Source: Lachnospiraceae bacterium (GTDB taxonomy: Bacteria > Bacillota > Clostridia > Lachnospirales > Lachnospiraceae). Taken from it: a DNA stretch of 64,000 bases. The position numbers were made by a program, and so were the translations under genes. Under the pieces are notes generated by a model. The model did not search any database. It was not told the DNA's origin and saw only the letters and a program-made list of their open reading frames with translations. Positions 42,057 to 49,281 of this stretch are shown here, one piece after another; the first letter of the stretch is position 1, and every line of letters begins with the position of its first letter. The DNA is taken from NCBI GenBank assembly GCA_029008875.1, contig JAQXJP010000012.1:1-64000 (forward strand). Direction: 5' to 3'.

Positions 42057-43563
42057 TTTTTTCTTCTTCCTCCCCGGAAAATCTCAATTTGCGGCGCTGG
42101 TCCCTCCTTGCATTGAAGGTTCTCCATTTCAGTTTCCGGATGGGGAACCGCACCATGGCATCCCGTAAATCCCGATAATGATTCAGCTCCGCTCCCACGA
42201 AGGGCATCAGGTAGGCCATACCGAAGCTCTCCAGCCTCGTAAGGTGGATGAGCACCACAATCAGCCCAATCAAAAAGCCATAGAATCCCATCCACGCCGC
42301 CATCAGGATGAAAAAGAATTTCAGAATGCGGAAAGAAAAGGCAAATTCCTCATTGGGGATAGCGAAGGAACAGAGCGCGGTAAACGCCACCAGTATGACC
42401 ACCATGGGGCTTACGATGTTGGCATCCACCGCCGCCTGACCGATAATCAGGCCCCCCACAATCCCGATGGTATTGCCCATAGCCCCAGGGAGACGTACCC
42501 CCGCCTCCCGGAGCAATTCAAAGGAAATCTCCATCAGAAGGACCTCCAGTGCCGCCGGAAAGGGAACCCCGATGCGAGCCTCCTGAAAGGATAAAAGCAG
42601 TGTGGTTGGCAATATCTGTGTATGGTAATTGGTCACCGCCAGGTATAATCCCGGCAACGTCATAGAGAAAAATACCGCGATATAACGCAGCATTCTCGCG
42701 AAGGTCACCGTCTCCATCCGGTTGTAATAATCATCCGCAGTGCGCAAAAAGGAATTGAAATCCGCCGGGCAGATCAGTGCAACCGGCGAATTGTCACACA
42801 GGATTACCACCCGCCCCTCCAGAAGGGACATGACAGCCCTGTCCGGCCTCTGGGTGGTCTGATACTGGGGAAAGGGAGAGTACCATTTTTTCTCCATCAG
42901 CTGCTCGATGACGCCGCTGTCCAGCACCCCATCAATGGTAAAATCCTCCAGCTTTTTTTCGATTTTTCCCACAATATCCGGCCTGACAATCCCATCCATG
43001 TACATGATATTGATCAGCGACCGGGTTCTGGTTCCCGTCTTAATCTCCTTGTTTTTCAATCGTGTTGAGCGCAGCCGCTTGCGGATTAGTGCGGTGTTGG
43101 TCTTGACTGAGTCGGAAAATCCCTCATTGGAGCCCCGCACTACCTTTTCGGATTCGGCCTCCTCCACGCCCATTCCCGGATATCCCTTATCCGCTATTTT
43201 CAGCGCCTTTTCGTATCCCTCCACCAGAAGTATCGCATCCCCGGTGAGCATGGCTTCCGCCGCTTCCTCCAAAAATGCATAATATCCGATGTCTGCAATC
43301 CCCATGGCATTGTTGTCCAGCATCCGATTCCGCTCTGTCACGGATTGATCCGCCCAACTCCCCAGCTGTTTGAACATCTGCCCCAGGGCGGTATCCCTCA
43401 CCATAGTGTTGTTCAGAGACACCTCAATGTATGCCACAAAGCATGTGCATTTTCCCATGAGGCCCTGCAGCTCCATGCGTTGCATCTTCACATCCGCGCA
43501 ATCCCCGTACACCTGCCTGAAAAACGCAATATTCTCATTAATCTGCTGCGAAACTCCTGTCAT
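42034..43563 (-). CDS. gerAA: Spore germination receptor subunit GerAA
   Basis: 509 residues. A soluble N-terminal half of two subdomains ('VAYIEVSLNNTMVRDTALGQ', 'VVRGSNEGFSDSVKTNTALI', 'RKRLRSTRLKNKEIKTGTRT') is followed by a membrane half of about 290-470 with 'RIGVPFPAALEVLLMEISFE' and 'LPGAMGNTIGIVGGLIIGQA'. GerA-type receptors sit in the spore inner membrane and open an ion path when they bind germinants; the ligand is not readable. AAGGAGGAAGT precedes ATG 43563. It is the first gene of the gerAA-gerAB/AC operon, directly downstream of a large palindromic element. Confidence 0.97.
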   Translation of the reverse strand: MTGVSQQINENIAFFRQVYGDCADVKMQRMELQGLMGKCTCFVAYIEVSLNNTMVRDTALGQMFKQLGSWADQSVTERNRMLDNNAMGIADIGYYAFLEEAAEAMLTGDAILLVEGYEKALKIADKGYPGMGVEEAESEKVVRGSNEGFSDSVKTNTALIRKRLRSTRLKNKEIKTGTRTRSLINIMYMDGIVRPDIVGKIEKKLEDFTIDGVLDSGVIEQLMEKKWYSPFPQYQTTQRPDRAVMSLLEGRVVILCDNSPVALICPADFNSFLRTADDYYNRMETVTFARMLRYIAVFFSMTLPGLYLAVTNYHTQILPTTLLLSFQEARIGVPFPAALEVLLMEISFELLREAGVRLPGAMGNTIGIVGGLIIGQAAVDANIVSPMVVILVAFTALCSFAIPNEEFAFSFRILKFFFILMAAWMGFYGFLIGLIVVLIHLTRLESFGMAYLMPFVGAELNHYRDLRDAMVRFPIRKLKWRTFNARRDQRRKLRFSGEEEEKSEPNRRQ

Positions 43564-43589
43564 ACTTCCTCCTTCATGGACCTGTCCTC

Positions 43590-44108
43590 ATTTTTCCTGT
43601 GCCCCAGCCTCCGGGGTTCCGCTTCCCCCCTGCACGCACGCCCCGCCTGTCGCCCCCTCCTCTGCAGCCTTTTTGAACATCTTGTTTTCTGACAGCTTGT
43701 CGGCACTTCTTTCTATACTTACCGTTCGCCAAGATGTGGACACCCGGGGGCTGCCTGTTCGGCTATGACGGAGTATTTCTGCAGAATGCTTAGTGACTCT
43801 TGACGTGCCCGGACACTGATACCACCGCGGCGAGAACCTGTTTGACCGAAGGGAGTTCCACAGCCGCGGTTATTTCCATAAAAGAAGTGGACGGGCACGT
43901 CTTAGAGTCAGTTAGTGTTCGAAGCCTTACTCCGCCATAGTCGGACAGGAAGCCCCCGGGTGTTCACAGGTTGTCGTACGGCAAGGAGAAGCGCCGACTT
44001 CGCCTAGAAAACTACGATGTTCAAAGCGCTCTCAGAGGAGGGGGCGGCAGGCAGGGCGGGCACGCTGGGGGAAGCGGAACCCCGGGGACGGACGCGGGCA
44101 AAAAAATA
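43590..44108. repeat. About 520-bp imperfect palindrome (foldback element) upstream of gerAA
   Basis: The stretch folds back on itself over almost its whole length. The left arm is about 43590-43831 and the right arm about 43863-44108, with a loop of about 31 bases closed by CCGCGGC/GCCGCGG. Perfectly complementary blocks include CCGGGGTTCCGCTTCCCCC (43611-43629 with its partner near 44069-44087), CGCCCCCTCCTCTG, ACACCCGGGGGCT and GACGTGCCCG. Overall match is roughly three quarters by eye, with an offset or two. Mismatches do not favour G-U pairs on one strand. No gene of normal length is supported inside; it fills the 596-base gap between gntR and gerAA and is more GC-rich than its surroundings. 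Confidence 0.85.
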
Positions 44109-44131
44109 GAGACAGGTCCTTGCCTGTCTCT
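44100..44131 (-). terminator. Rho-independent terminator of gntR
   Basis: AGAGACAGG-CAAGGA-CCTGTCTCT followed by a T-run on the minus strand, 28 bases after the gntR stop. It abuts, and slightly overlaps, the outer end of the palindromic element. Confidence 0.9.
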
Positions 44132-44159
44132 AGTATGTGCATTGTTTCGCAACATATTC

Positions 44160-44849
44160 TTAATTGTGTTTTTCTTCGTCCTGGTTCTGGATGACGGCCT
44201 TCACTGCCACCGCCTGATTCTCCACATGCTCGTGCATAGCGTGGGTGGCGCGCTCCTTATCCCGGGCCATCAGCCCCTCCCAGATTTTCTCGTGCTCCCG
44301 GATGAGGATTGGATAATTCTCCGGATTCTTTACATACTCCACCCGGTAGCGGTAGACCTGCTCGCGGAGATTGCTTAAGATGCTGACCAGCTTGGGGTTG
44401 TCTGCGGCCTCGTAGATGACATCATGGAAGTTCACATCCGCCTCCGCGATTTTCTTCACATCCTTGCCTTTGGTGCACAGCTCAAACTCATCTTTCACTC
44501 TGCGGAGTTTTTCCAACTGCTCGTCGGTGATCTTCTCGCAGGCGATTTGAACTGCAAGTTCATCCAAAGCCTCCCGAACCTCCAGGACATCCTCCATATC
44601 CTTCAATGTCATCTTGGCAACCTCGGCACCCTTGCGGGGGATCGTCACTGCCAGCCCCTCCTGTTCCAGCATGCGGATTGCCTCCCGGATGGGGGTTCTG
44701 CTGACGCCCAGCTTCGAAGCCAGCTGCAGCTCCATCAGCCGCTCCCCGGGCTTTAAATCGCCCCTTAGAATTGCCTCCCGCAATGTCTTGAACACAACAT
44801 CGCGAAGGGGTAGATATTCATTCATGTCCAATTTCAGATTATCTGTCAT
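44160..44849 (-). CDS. GntR-family regulator, FadR (FCD) subfamily
   Basis: 229 residues. The winged helix is at about 12-75 ('VFKTLREAILRGDLKPGERL', 'LGVSRTPIREAIRMLEQEGL'). The C-terminal FCD ligand domain spans about 85-220, with 'EADVNFHDVIYEAADNPKL' and 'EHEKIWEGLMARDKERATHA', keeping the Asp/His residues that bind metal and a carboxylate ligand. It lies 22 bases after ispE in one operon. Two TTGTATACAA-type sites at the ispE promoter match FadR-subfamily operators (TNGT..ACNA), so autoregulation is likely. The ligand is unknown. Confidence 0.93.
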   Translation of the reverse strand: MTDNLKLDMNEYLPLRDVVFKTLREAILRGDLKPGERLMELQLASKLGVSRTPIREAIRMLEQEGLAVTIPRKGAEVAKMTLKDMEDVLEVREALDELAVQIACEKITDEQLEKLRRVKDEFELCTKGKDVKKIAEADVNFHDVIYEAADNPKLVSILSNLREQVYRYRVEYVKNPENYPILIREHEKIWEGLMARDKERATHAMHEHVENQAVAVKAVIQNQDEEKHN

Positions 44850-44871
44850 TTCCTCGCCTCTTTCTTTCCCG

Positions 44872-45747
44872 CTACTCTCTCCGATTATTGTAGATAGAGG
44901 TCAGGTACACCTGCTTTGCCAAACCGCTGCGCTGCATATCCTCGTATGCCCTCTGCGCCGTCTCGTCGTCGGCAAAAAGTCCAAACACGGTGGGGCCACT
45001 CCCGCTCATCATGGCGTTCACAGCACCGGATTTTCTCATCAGCTCCTTAATCTCCGCGATGATTGGATAATTGGGAATCGTTACCGACTCCAACACATTC
45101 CCCATATGTCCCGCAATCGCCTGCAAATCCTTGTTCTCGATATCTCGGATCAGCCGGTCGATATCCGGATGCAGTGTATTTTCATCCAGTTTCAGATTCT
45201 CATATACAAACTTGGTGGACACGGAAATCTGCGGTTTTGCAATCAACACCGGGCATTTCACCATGGGCGACAGTGCTGTGAGTTTCTCCCCGATGCCTTC
45301 CGCCAGGGCGGTTCCCCGCAGGATGCAGTAAGGCACATCGGCACCGATTTTCACCCCCCGCTCCATAAGATCGCTGCGCTTTAATTTTAACTCAAAAAGT
45401 TCATTCATTCCGTACAGCATGGCGGCCGCATCCGTGCTTCCGCCGGCCATTCCCGCCGCAACCGGAATCCGCTTATTCAGCTTCACCATCACACCGGAGT
45501 CAATTCCGAACTCATCCATTAACATTTTTCCCGCTTTGTAAATGAGATTATTCTCATTTACGGGCAAAAAAGATAAATTGGAGGTAATGTGAATTCCGGG
45601 CTCCGGACATTTGGCAATGTCCAGTCGGTCGTACAGGTGAATGGTCTGCATAATCATACGAACCTCATGGTAGCCGTCCTCCCGGCGCCTCACCACGTCC
45701 AGGCCCAGATTAATTTTTGCTAGTGCTTTTAATGAAATCTCGTCCAT
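44872..45747 (-). CDS. ispE: 4-diphosphocytidyl-2-C-methyl-D-erythritol kinase
   Basis: 291 residues. GHMP kinase motifs are all present: 'AKINLGLDVVRRREDGYHEV' at the N-terminus, the ATP loop 'PVAAGMAGGSTDAAAML', and the C-terminal 'AVNAMMSGSGPTVFGLF'. It phosphorylates CDP-ME in the MEP route to isoprenoids, in the cytosol. AGAGGGAAAG precedes ATG 45747; an ATG at 45774 would lie inside the operator and is rejected. First gene of the ispE-gntR operon. Confidence 0.96.
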   Translation of the reverse strand: MDEISLKALAKINLGLDVVRRREDGYHEVRMIMQTIHLYDRLDIAKCPEPGIHITSNLSFLPVNENNLIYKAGKMLMDEFGIDSGVMVKLNKRIPVAAGMAGGSTDAAAMLYGMNELFELKLKRSDLMERGVKIGADVPYCILRGTALAEGIGEKLTALSPMVKCPVLIAKPQISVSTKFVYENLKLDENTLHPDIDRLIRDIENKDLQAIAGHMGNVLESVTIPNYPIIAEIKELMRKSGAVNAMMSGSGPTVFGLFADDETAQRAYEDMQRSGLAKQVYLTSIYNNRRE

Positions 45748-45764
45748 GTCTTTCCCTCTGTATT

Positions 45765-45808
45765 TTGTATACAATATCTATTGTATACAGTACACCGGAA
45801 AAAGTCAA
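45765..45808 (-). promoter_or_regulatory. ispE-gntR promoter with two GntR operators
   Basis: On the minus strand, -35 TTGACT (45808-45803) and -10 TACAAT (45785-45780) are 17 bases apart. TTGTATACAG (45781-45790) overlaps the -10 and the perfect palindrome TTGTATACAA (45765-45774) lies just downstream; centres are 16 bases apart. Both fit the FadR-subfamily pattern TNGT-N2-ACNA. Confidence 0.85.
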
Positions 45809-45815
45809 ATTTCTG

Positions 45816-46631
45816 CTATTTTCCGGCTTTGCGGTTGTAAAGGAAGGTCAAAAAGTAAATGATGGATGCCAAAATCACAATCATGGGGCCCGTCGCCACG
45901 TTGGCGTAGAAGGACACAATCAACCCCACAATCCCTGAAAACATAGAAAAAATCACTGCGAACAAATGATACTCCCTCATATTGGAAGCAATGTTGCGGC
46001 TGGAGGCTGCCGGCAAAATCAGAAGGGCATTGATGATCAGTATGCCCACCCATTTGATGGAGAGCATGACAATCAGCGCAATCAGCACTGCAAACAAATT
46101 CTCGATGAGCTTCACCGGGATTCCCTTGCTCTTGGCCAGAGTCTTGTGAATACTGATGGCATTGAGCATGTTGAAGGCCACTCCCCAGAAGAGGAAGGTC
46201 ACCGCAAAAATCACCACCAAAAGCCAGATTTCCCCTGGTGTGATGCTGAGCACATCCCCCACCAGAATACCGGAATACTTGCTGAAGTTTCCTCCCCGGG
46301 ACAAGATGGCCAGTCCGATGGCCACCGCGCAGGAAGAAAATACGGAGATAATCGTGTCGGTGGATGCCGTATTCATGCTGCTGATCTTGTTCAAAAGCAG
46401 CGCGAAGACAATGGCAAAAATCACCATGGATAGGGTGGTATCCGTCACTCCCAGAATAACTCCCACCGCGATTCCCGTGAGCGCGGAATGGCCCAGAGCA
46501 TCGGAGAAATAAGCCATCTTTTTGTTCACAATCATAGTTCCCAACACACCGAACAGCGGCGTGATAATCAGTATCGCAATCAGTGCATTGCGCATAAATC
46601 CATAGTCTAACCAGGAAGTCAAATTAATCAT
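45816..46631 (-). CDS. znuB: Zinc (metal) ABC transporter permease
   Basis: 271 residues with eight or nine helices. It is an ABC-3 family permease: 'KKMAYFSDALGHSALTGIAV', 'STDTIISVFSSCAVAIGLAI' and 'WVGILIINALLILPAASSRN'. It forms the membrane channel for metal uptake. The start at 46631 overlaps the ATPase gene by eight bases, with GGGGAGGG upstream. The ORF is open to 46703, but that would place it deep inside znuC. Zinc is preferred over manganese because of the His-rich binding protein. Confidence 0.92.
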   Translation of the reverse strand: MINLTSWLDYGFMRNALIAILIITPLFGVLGTMIVNKKMAYFSDALGHSALTGIAVGVILGVTDTTLSMVIFAIVFALLLNKISSMNTASTDTIISVFSSCAVAIGLAILSRGGNFSKYSGILVGDVLSITPGEIWLLVVIFAVTFLFWGVAFNMLNAISIHKTLAKSKGIPVKLIENLFAVLIALIVMLSIKWVGILIINALLILPAASSRNIASNMREYHLFAVIFSMFSGIVGLIVSFYANVATGPMIVILASIIYFLTFLYNRKAGK

Positions 46632-47397
46632 TCTCTTTGCCCTCCCCCATCCAGTTTTCCAAATTCTGGGCCGCAAATGTCTTGGCAAATTCCGGGCTGT
46701 CATATACCTCCCGCACCGTCCCCTGACGGATTACGGTAGAATCCAGCAGAATCACTTTGTCCGCATATTTTGCCACATAGTCCAGGTCATGGGAAATCAA
46801 GATAATCGCCAGGTCATAATGGCGTTTCAGATAATCCATGGTCTTAAAGAACAACTCCATACCGTTTTGGTCGATTCCGGATACCGGCTCGTCCAAAAGT
46901 AGCAAGTTTGGTTCATCCATAATGGCCATGGAGAGCAGCACTCTCTGCAATTCTCCGCCGGACAGATTGCACACCTGCTTGTCGATCAGTTCCTCCGCGT
47001 CGAACACGCTGAGGGCCTTTTTCACCTTCTCGTAGGTCTTTTTCCTTTTCGCCAAAAACACCGGAAACTTCGATTCATAGCTGGCAATCAGGTCGAACAC
47101 ACTCACCGGAGTATTTTTCTCGATGTTGATGGACTGGGGTACATAGCCGATCTTGAGCTTGGCCATTCTTCCGTCCTTGGTATCCTTAAATTCAATCTCG
47201 CCGGTGTGCGCAATGTCATCCAACATGGCACGAATCAGCGTGGACTTTCCGGCACCGTTTTTTCCGATGATGGCATTCAGGGTACCGCAGTGAATGTGGA
47301 GATTCACATCCTCCAGTACCACCTGCTCCCCAAAACGGACGCCAAGATGATTCACTTTTATACAATGAAAGCCACATGGCTCGATAATTTTTCTCAT
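46624..47397 (-). CDS. znuC: Zinc (metal) ABC transporter ATPase
   Basis: 257 residues. Walker A 'GKNGAGKST', signature 'LSGGELQR', Walker B 'LLLLDEP' and the switch His in 'ILISHDLDYV' are intact. 'IGYVPQSINIEKNTPVSVFD' is typical of metal-importer ATPases. Starts three bases after the znuA stop, with AGAGGA seven bases upstream, and overlaps znuB, so the three are tightly coupled. Confidence 0.93.
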   Translation of the reverse strand: MRKIIEPCGFHCIKVNHLGVRFGEQVVLEDVNLHIHCGTLNAIIGKNGAGKSTLIRAMLDDIAHTGEIEFKDTKDGRMAKLKIGYVPQSINIEKNTPVSVFDLIASYESKFPVFLAKRKKTYEKVKKALSVFDAEELIDKQVCNLSGGELQRVLLSMAIMDEPNLLLLDEPVSGIDQNGMELFFKTMDYLKRHYDLAIILISHDLDYVAKYADKVILLDSTVIRQGTVREVYDSPEFAKTFAAQNLENWMGEGKEND

Positions 47398-47400
47398 GGT

Positions 47401-48396
47401 CTAATCCTCTGTCTCTGCAAGCTGACGCATCAATTCCAAATTATGATGCATTCCGGTGAGGTAGCTGTCGGGATCGTAGTCCCCCCGATTCAGGGTATCC
47501 AGGTACAGCACCCGGATATCCGCACTCTTTTGAACTGTCTGGGCCATTTTCTGCCCATACAGTTCCTCCGCCAAAATGCAGGTTACCCCATGCTCATCAA
47601 TCTCTTCAAGTACCTGAGCGACCTCCCCCGCGCTCACCTGGCGCTCCTCGTCCAAATCCATCACCAAGGCCACATTCAGTCCGTAATCACCGGCCACATA
47701 CTCATATGCCTCGTGGAACAAAATCACGGATTGCCCGGAAACCATGGAGGCGATTTCTTCCTGCTCACTCTGCAGCTCTGCCAGCTTGACATCGTACTGT
47801 GCAGCGTGGTCCAGATAGCTCTGCTCATGCTCCGGATCCAGCTCCGCCAGTCCCTGTGCGATGGCCTGAACCTGTCCCCGGTACATCTCAACACTCATCC
47901 ATGCGTGTGCGTTCACATCCCCGTGATCATGAACGTGCTCCCCGCTTTCCGGCTCCTCACCATGATCATGCTCCTCGTGGGTTTCCTCATCCTCATGCTC
48001 CTCATCTTCCGTCAGAAGGTCCAGATGCTCTGACGCGTTGATGATGACAAGGTTCGGATATGCACTGGCCACATCCTCCATGAAGGACTCCACTCCGCCA
48101 CCGTTGATGATGAACGCATCCGCTTCGGAGAGCAACTGCATATCCGCCGGCGTCAGTTGGAAATCATGGAGACACCCGGTCTGGGGCTCACTCAGATTGG
48201 TGAGCTCCACATTCTCCGTATCCCCGACCACATTCATGGCTGCGATATACATGGGGTAGAAGGATGTCACAATATGCAATTTCTCATCTTCCTGCGGCTG
48301 CTGTGTGCTGCCCACATAAATTGTGGTCAGCCCCAGGCTAGCCACCAGCAGGCCCACGAGCATGACCAATACAAACACATACTTATTCTTCATCAT
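47401..48396 (-). CDS. znuA: Zinc ABC transporter substrate-binding protein with His-rich loop
   Basis: About 331 residues. An N-terminal hydrophobic segment has no lipobox Cys, so the protein is secreted or held by an uncleaved helix, which is unusual for a Gram-positive importer. Cluster A-I fold: 'IVTSFYPMYIAAMNVVGD' and 'GCLHDFQLTPADMQLLSEAD', with the metal His in 'LHDF', and 'FHEAYEYVAGDYGLNV' holding a second His. A loop of about 125-165 is rich in His, Glu and Asp ('EEHDHGEEPESGEHVHDHGD'), typical of zinc capture. The ribosome-binding site is weak; ATG 48396 or 48393, or TTG 48405, could be used. Confidence 0.9.
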   Translation of the reverse strand: MMKNKYVFVLVMLVGLLVASLGLTTIYVGSTQQPQEDEKLHIVTSFYPMYIAAMNVVGDTENVELTNLSEPQTGCLHDFQLTPADMQLLSEADAFIINGGGVESFMEDVASAYPNLVIINASEHLDLLTEDEEHEDEETHEEHDHGEEPESGEHVHDHGDVNAHAWMSVEMYRGQVQAIAQGLAELDPEHEQSYLDHAAQYDVKLAELQSEQEEIASMVSGQSVILFHEAYEYVAGDYGLNVALVMDLDEERQVSAGEVAQVLEEIDEHGVTCILAEELYGQKMAQTVQKSADIRVLYLDTLNRGDYDPDSYLTGMHHNLELMRQLAETED

Positions 48397-48411
48397 ATTT
48401 CTCAAATAATT

Positions 48412-49266
48412 CTAATTTACTTTCTTTGTTGCAGGTTTTCGCTTTCCGCCCTTGGGAGCCGCCTTTCGCTTGTGCTCCTGCACCCACTTCTCTTTTCTTC
48501 TCTTATCTGCCGCCTCTTTCGCCAGGGTCTTTTTGGCGGCATTTTTCTTCTGGGTCTTCTTGGCAACCGGTTTGTCCGTAGCCTTCCAACGCTGCTTGCG
48601 CCTCGGCTCCTGTGTCTCCTTCGCCCCGGAGCCATCACCCCAGGCCATGGGCTCTCCTGCCAGCTCCATCCGCTGCTCCTCGGTCAGCACCAGTTCATCC
48701 ACCAGATCCCAGATTTCTTCCCTTCCCTGTTTGGTCTCCGCCGAAAAAGGAATGATCACCGTATCCGGTTCCACCTGAAGTCCCTCCTCAATGGCGCGGA
48801 TGTGGGCGGGAATTTGTGACCGCTTGAGTTTGTCCGCCTTCGTTGCGATGATAATCGGCGCAAATCCCTGATTCACCATCCATTCGTACATGAGCTGATC
48901 GTTTTCTGAAGGGTCATGCCGAATGTCAATAAGCAAAAATACTGCCTTCAGCTGCTTGGACACATGCAGATAATTCTCGATCATCTGCCCCCATTTCGCC
49001 TTAATCTCCACACTTGCATTGGCGTATCCGTAACCGGGAAGATCCACCAGATACATCCTGTCATTGACATTGTAGAAATTGATGGTCTGGGTCTTGCCCG
49101 GCTGTGAGGAGGTTCTCGCCAGAGATTTCCTGTTTAATAGCGCATTGATCAGGGAAGATTTTCCTACATTGGATTTTCCCGCAAAAGCCACCTCCCCCAG
49201 GAGGTTCTCCGGAATTGTGCTGGTCACGCCGCACACAGTTTCCAATTCCACGCTCTTAATTACCAT
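48412..49266 (-). CDS. engB: Ribosome biogenesis GTPase YihA/YsxC with basic tail
   Basis: 284 residues. G1 'GKSNVGKSS', G2 around 'PGKTQTINFY', G3 'DLPGYGYA', G4 'TKAD' and G5 'SAE' are all present within the first 200 residues, the normal length of this GTPase, which acts in 50S subunit assembly. The last 80 residues are an added Lys/Arg/Ala-rich tail ('KKTQKKNAAKKTLAKEAADK'), probably disordered and RNA-binding. 'AAAAGGAGTGACAGC' precedes the start. It follows lon by 15 bases and precedes znuA by about 15, in one long transcription unit. Confidence 0.93.
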   Translation of the reverse strand: MVIKSVELETVCGVTSTIPENLLGEVAFAGKSNVGKSSLINALLNRKSLARTSSQPGKTQTINFYNVNDRMYLVDLPGYGYANASVEIKAKWGQMIENYLHVSKQLKAVFLLIDIRHDPSENDQLMYEWMVNQGFAPIIIATKADKLKRSQIPAHIRAIEEGLQVEPDTVIIPFSAETKQGREEIWDLVDELVLTEEQRMELAGEPMAWGDGSGAKETQEPRRKQRWKATDKPVAKKTQKKNAAKKTLAKEAADKRRKEKWVQEHKRKAAPKGGKRKPATKKVN

Positions 49267-49281
49267 GCTGTCACTCCTTTT

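Noticed and set aside
43971-44378. Plus-strand ORF spanning the right palindrome arm and gntR
   Set aside because: Half of it is antisense to gntR and the rest is palindrome; no ribosome-binding site.
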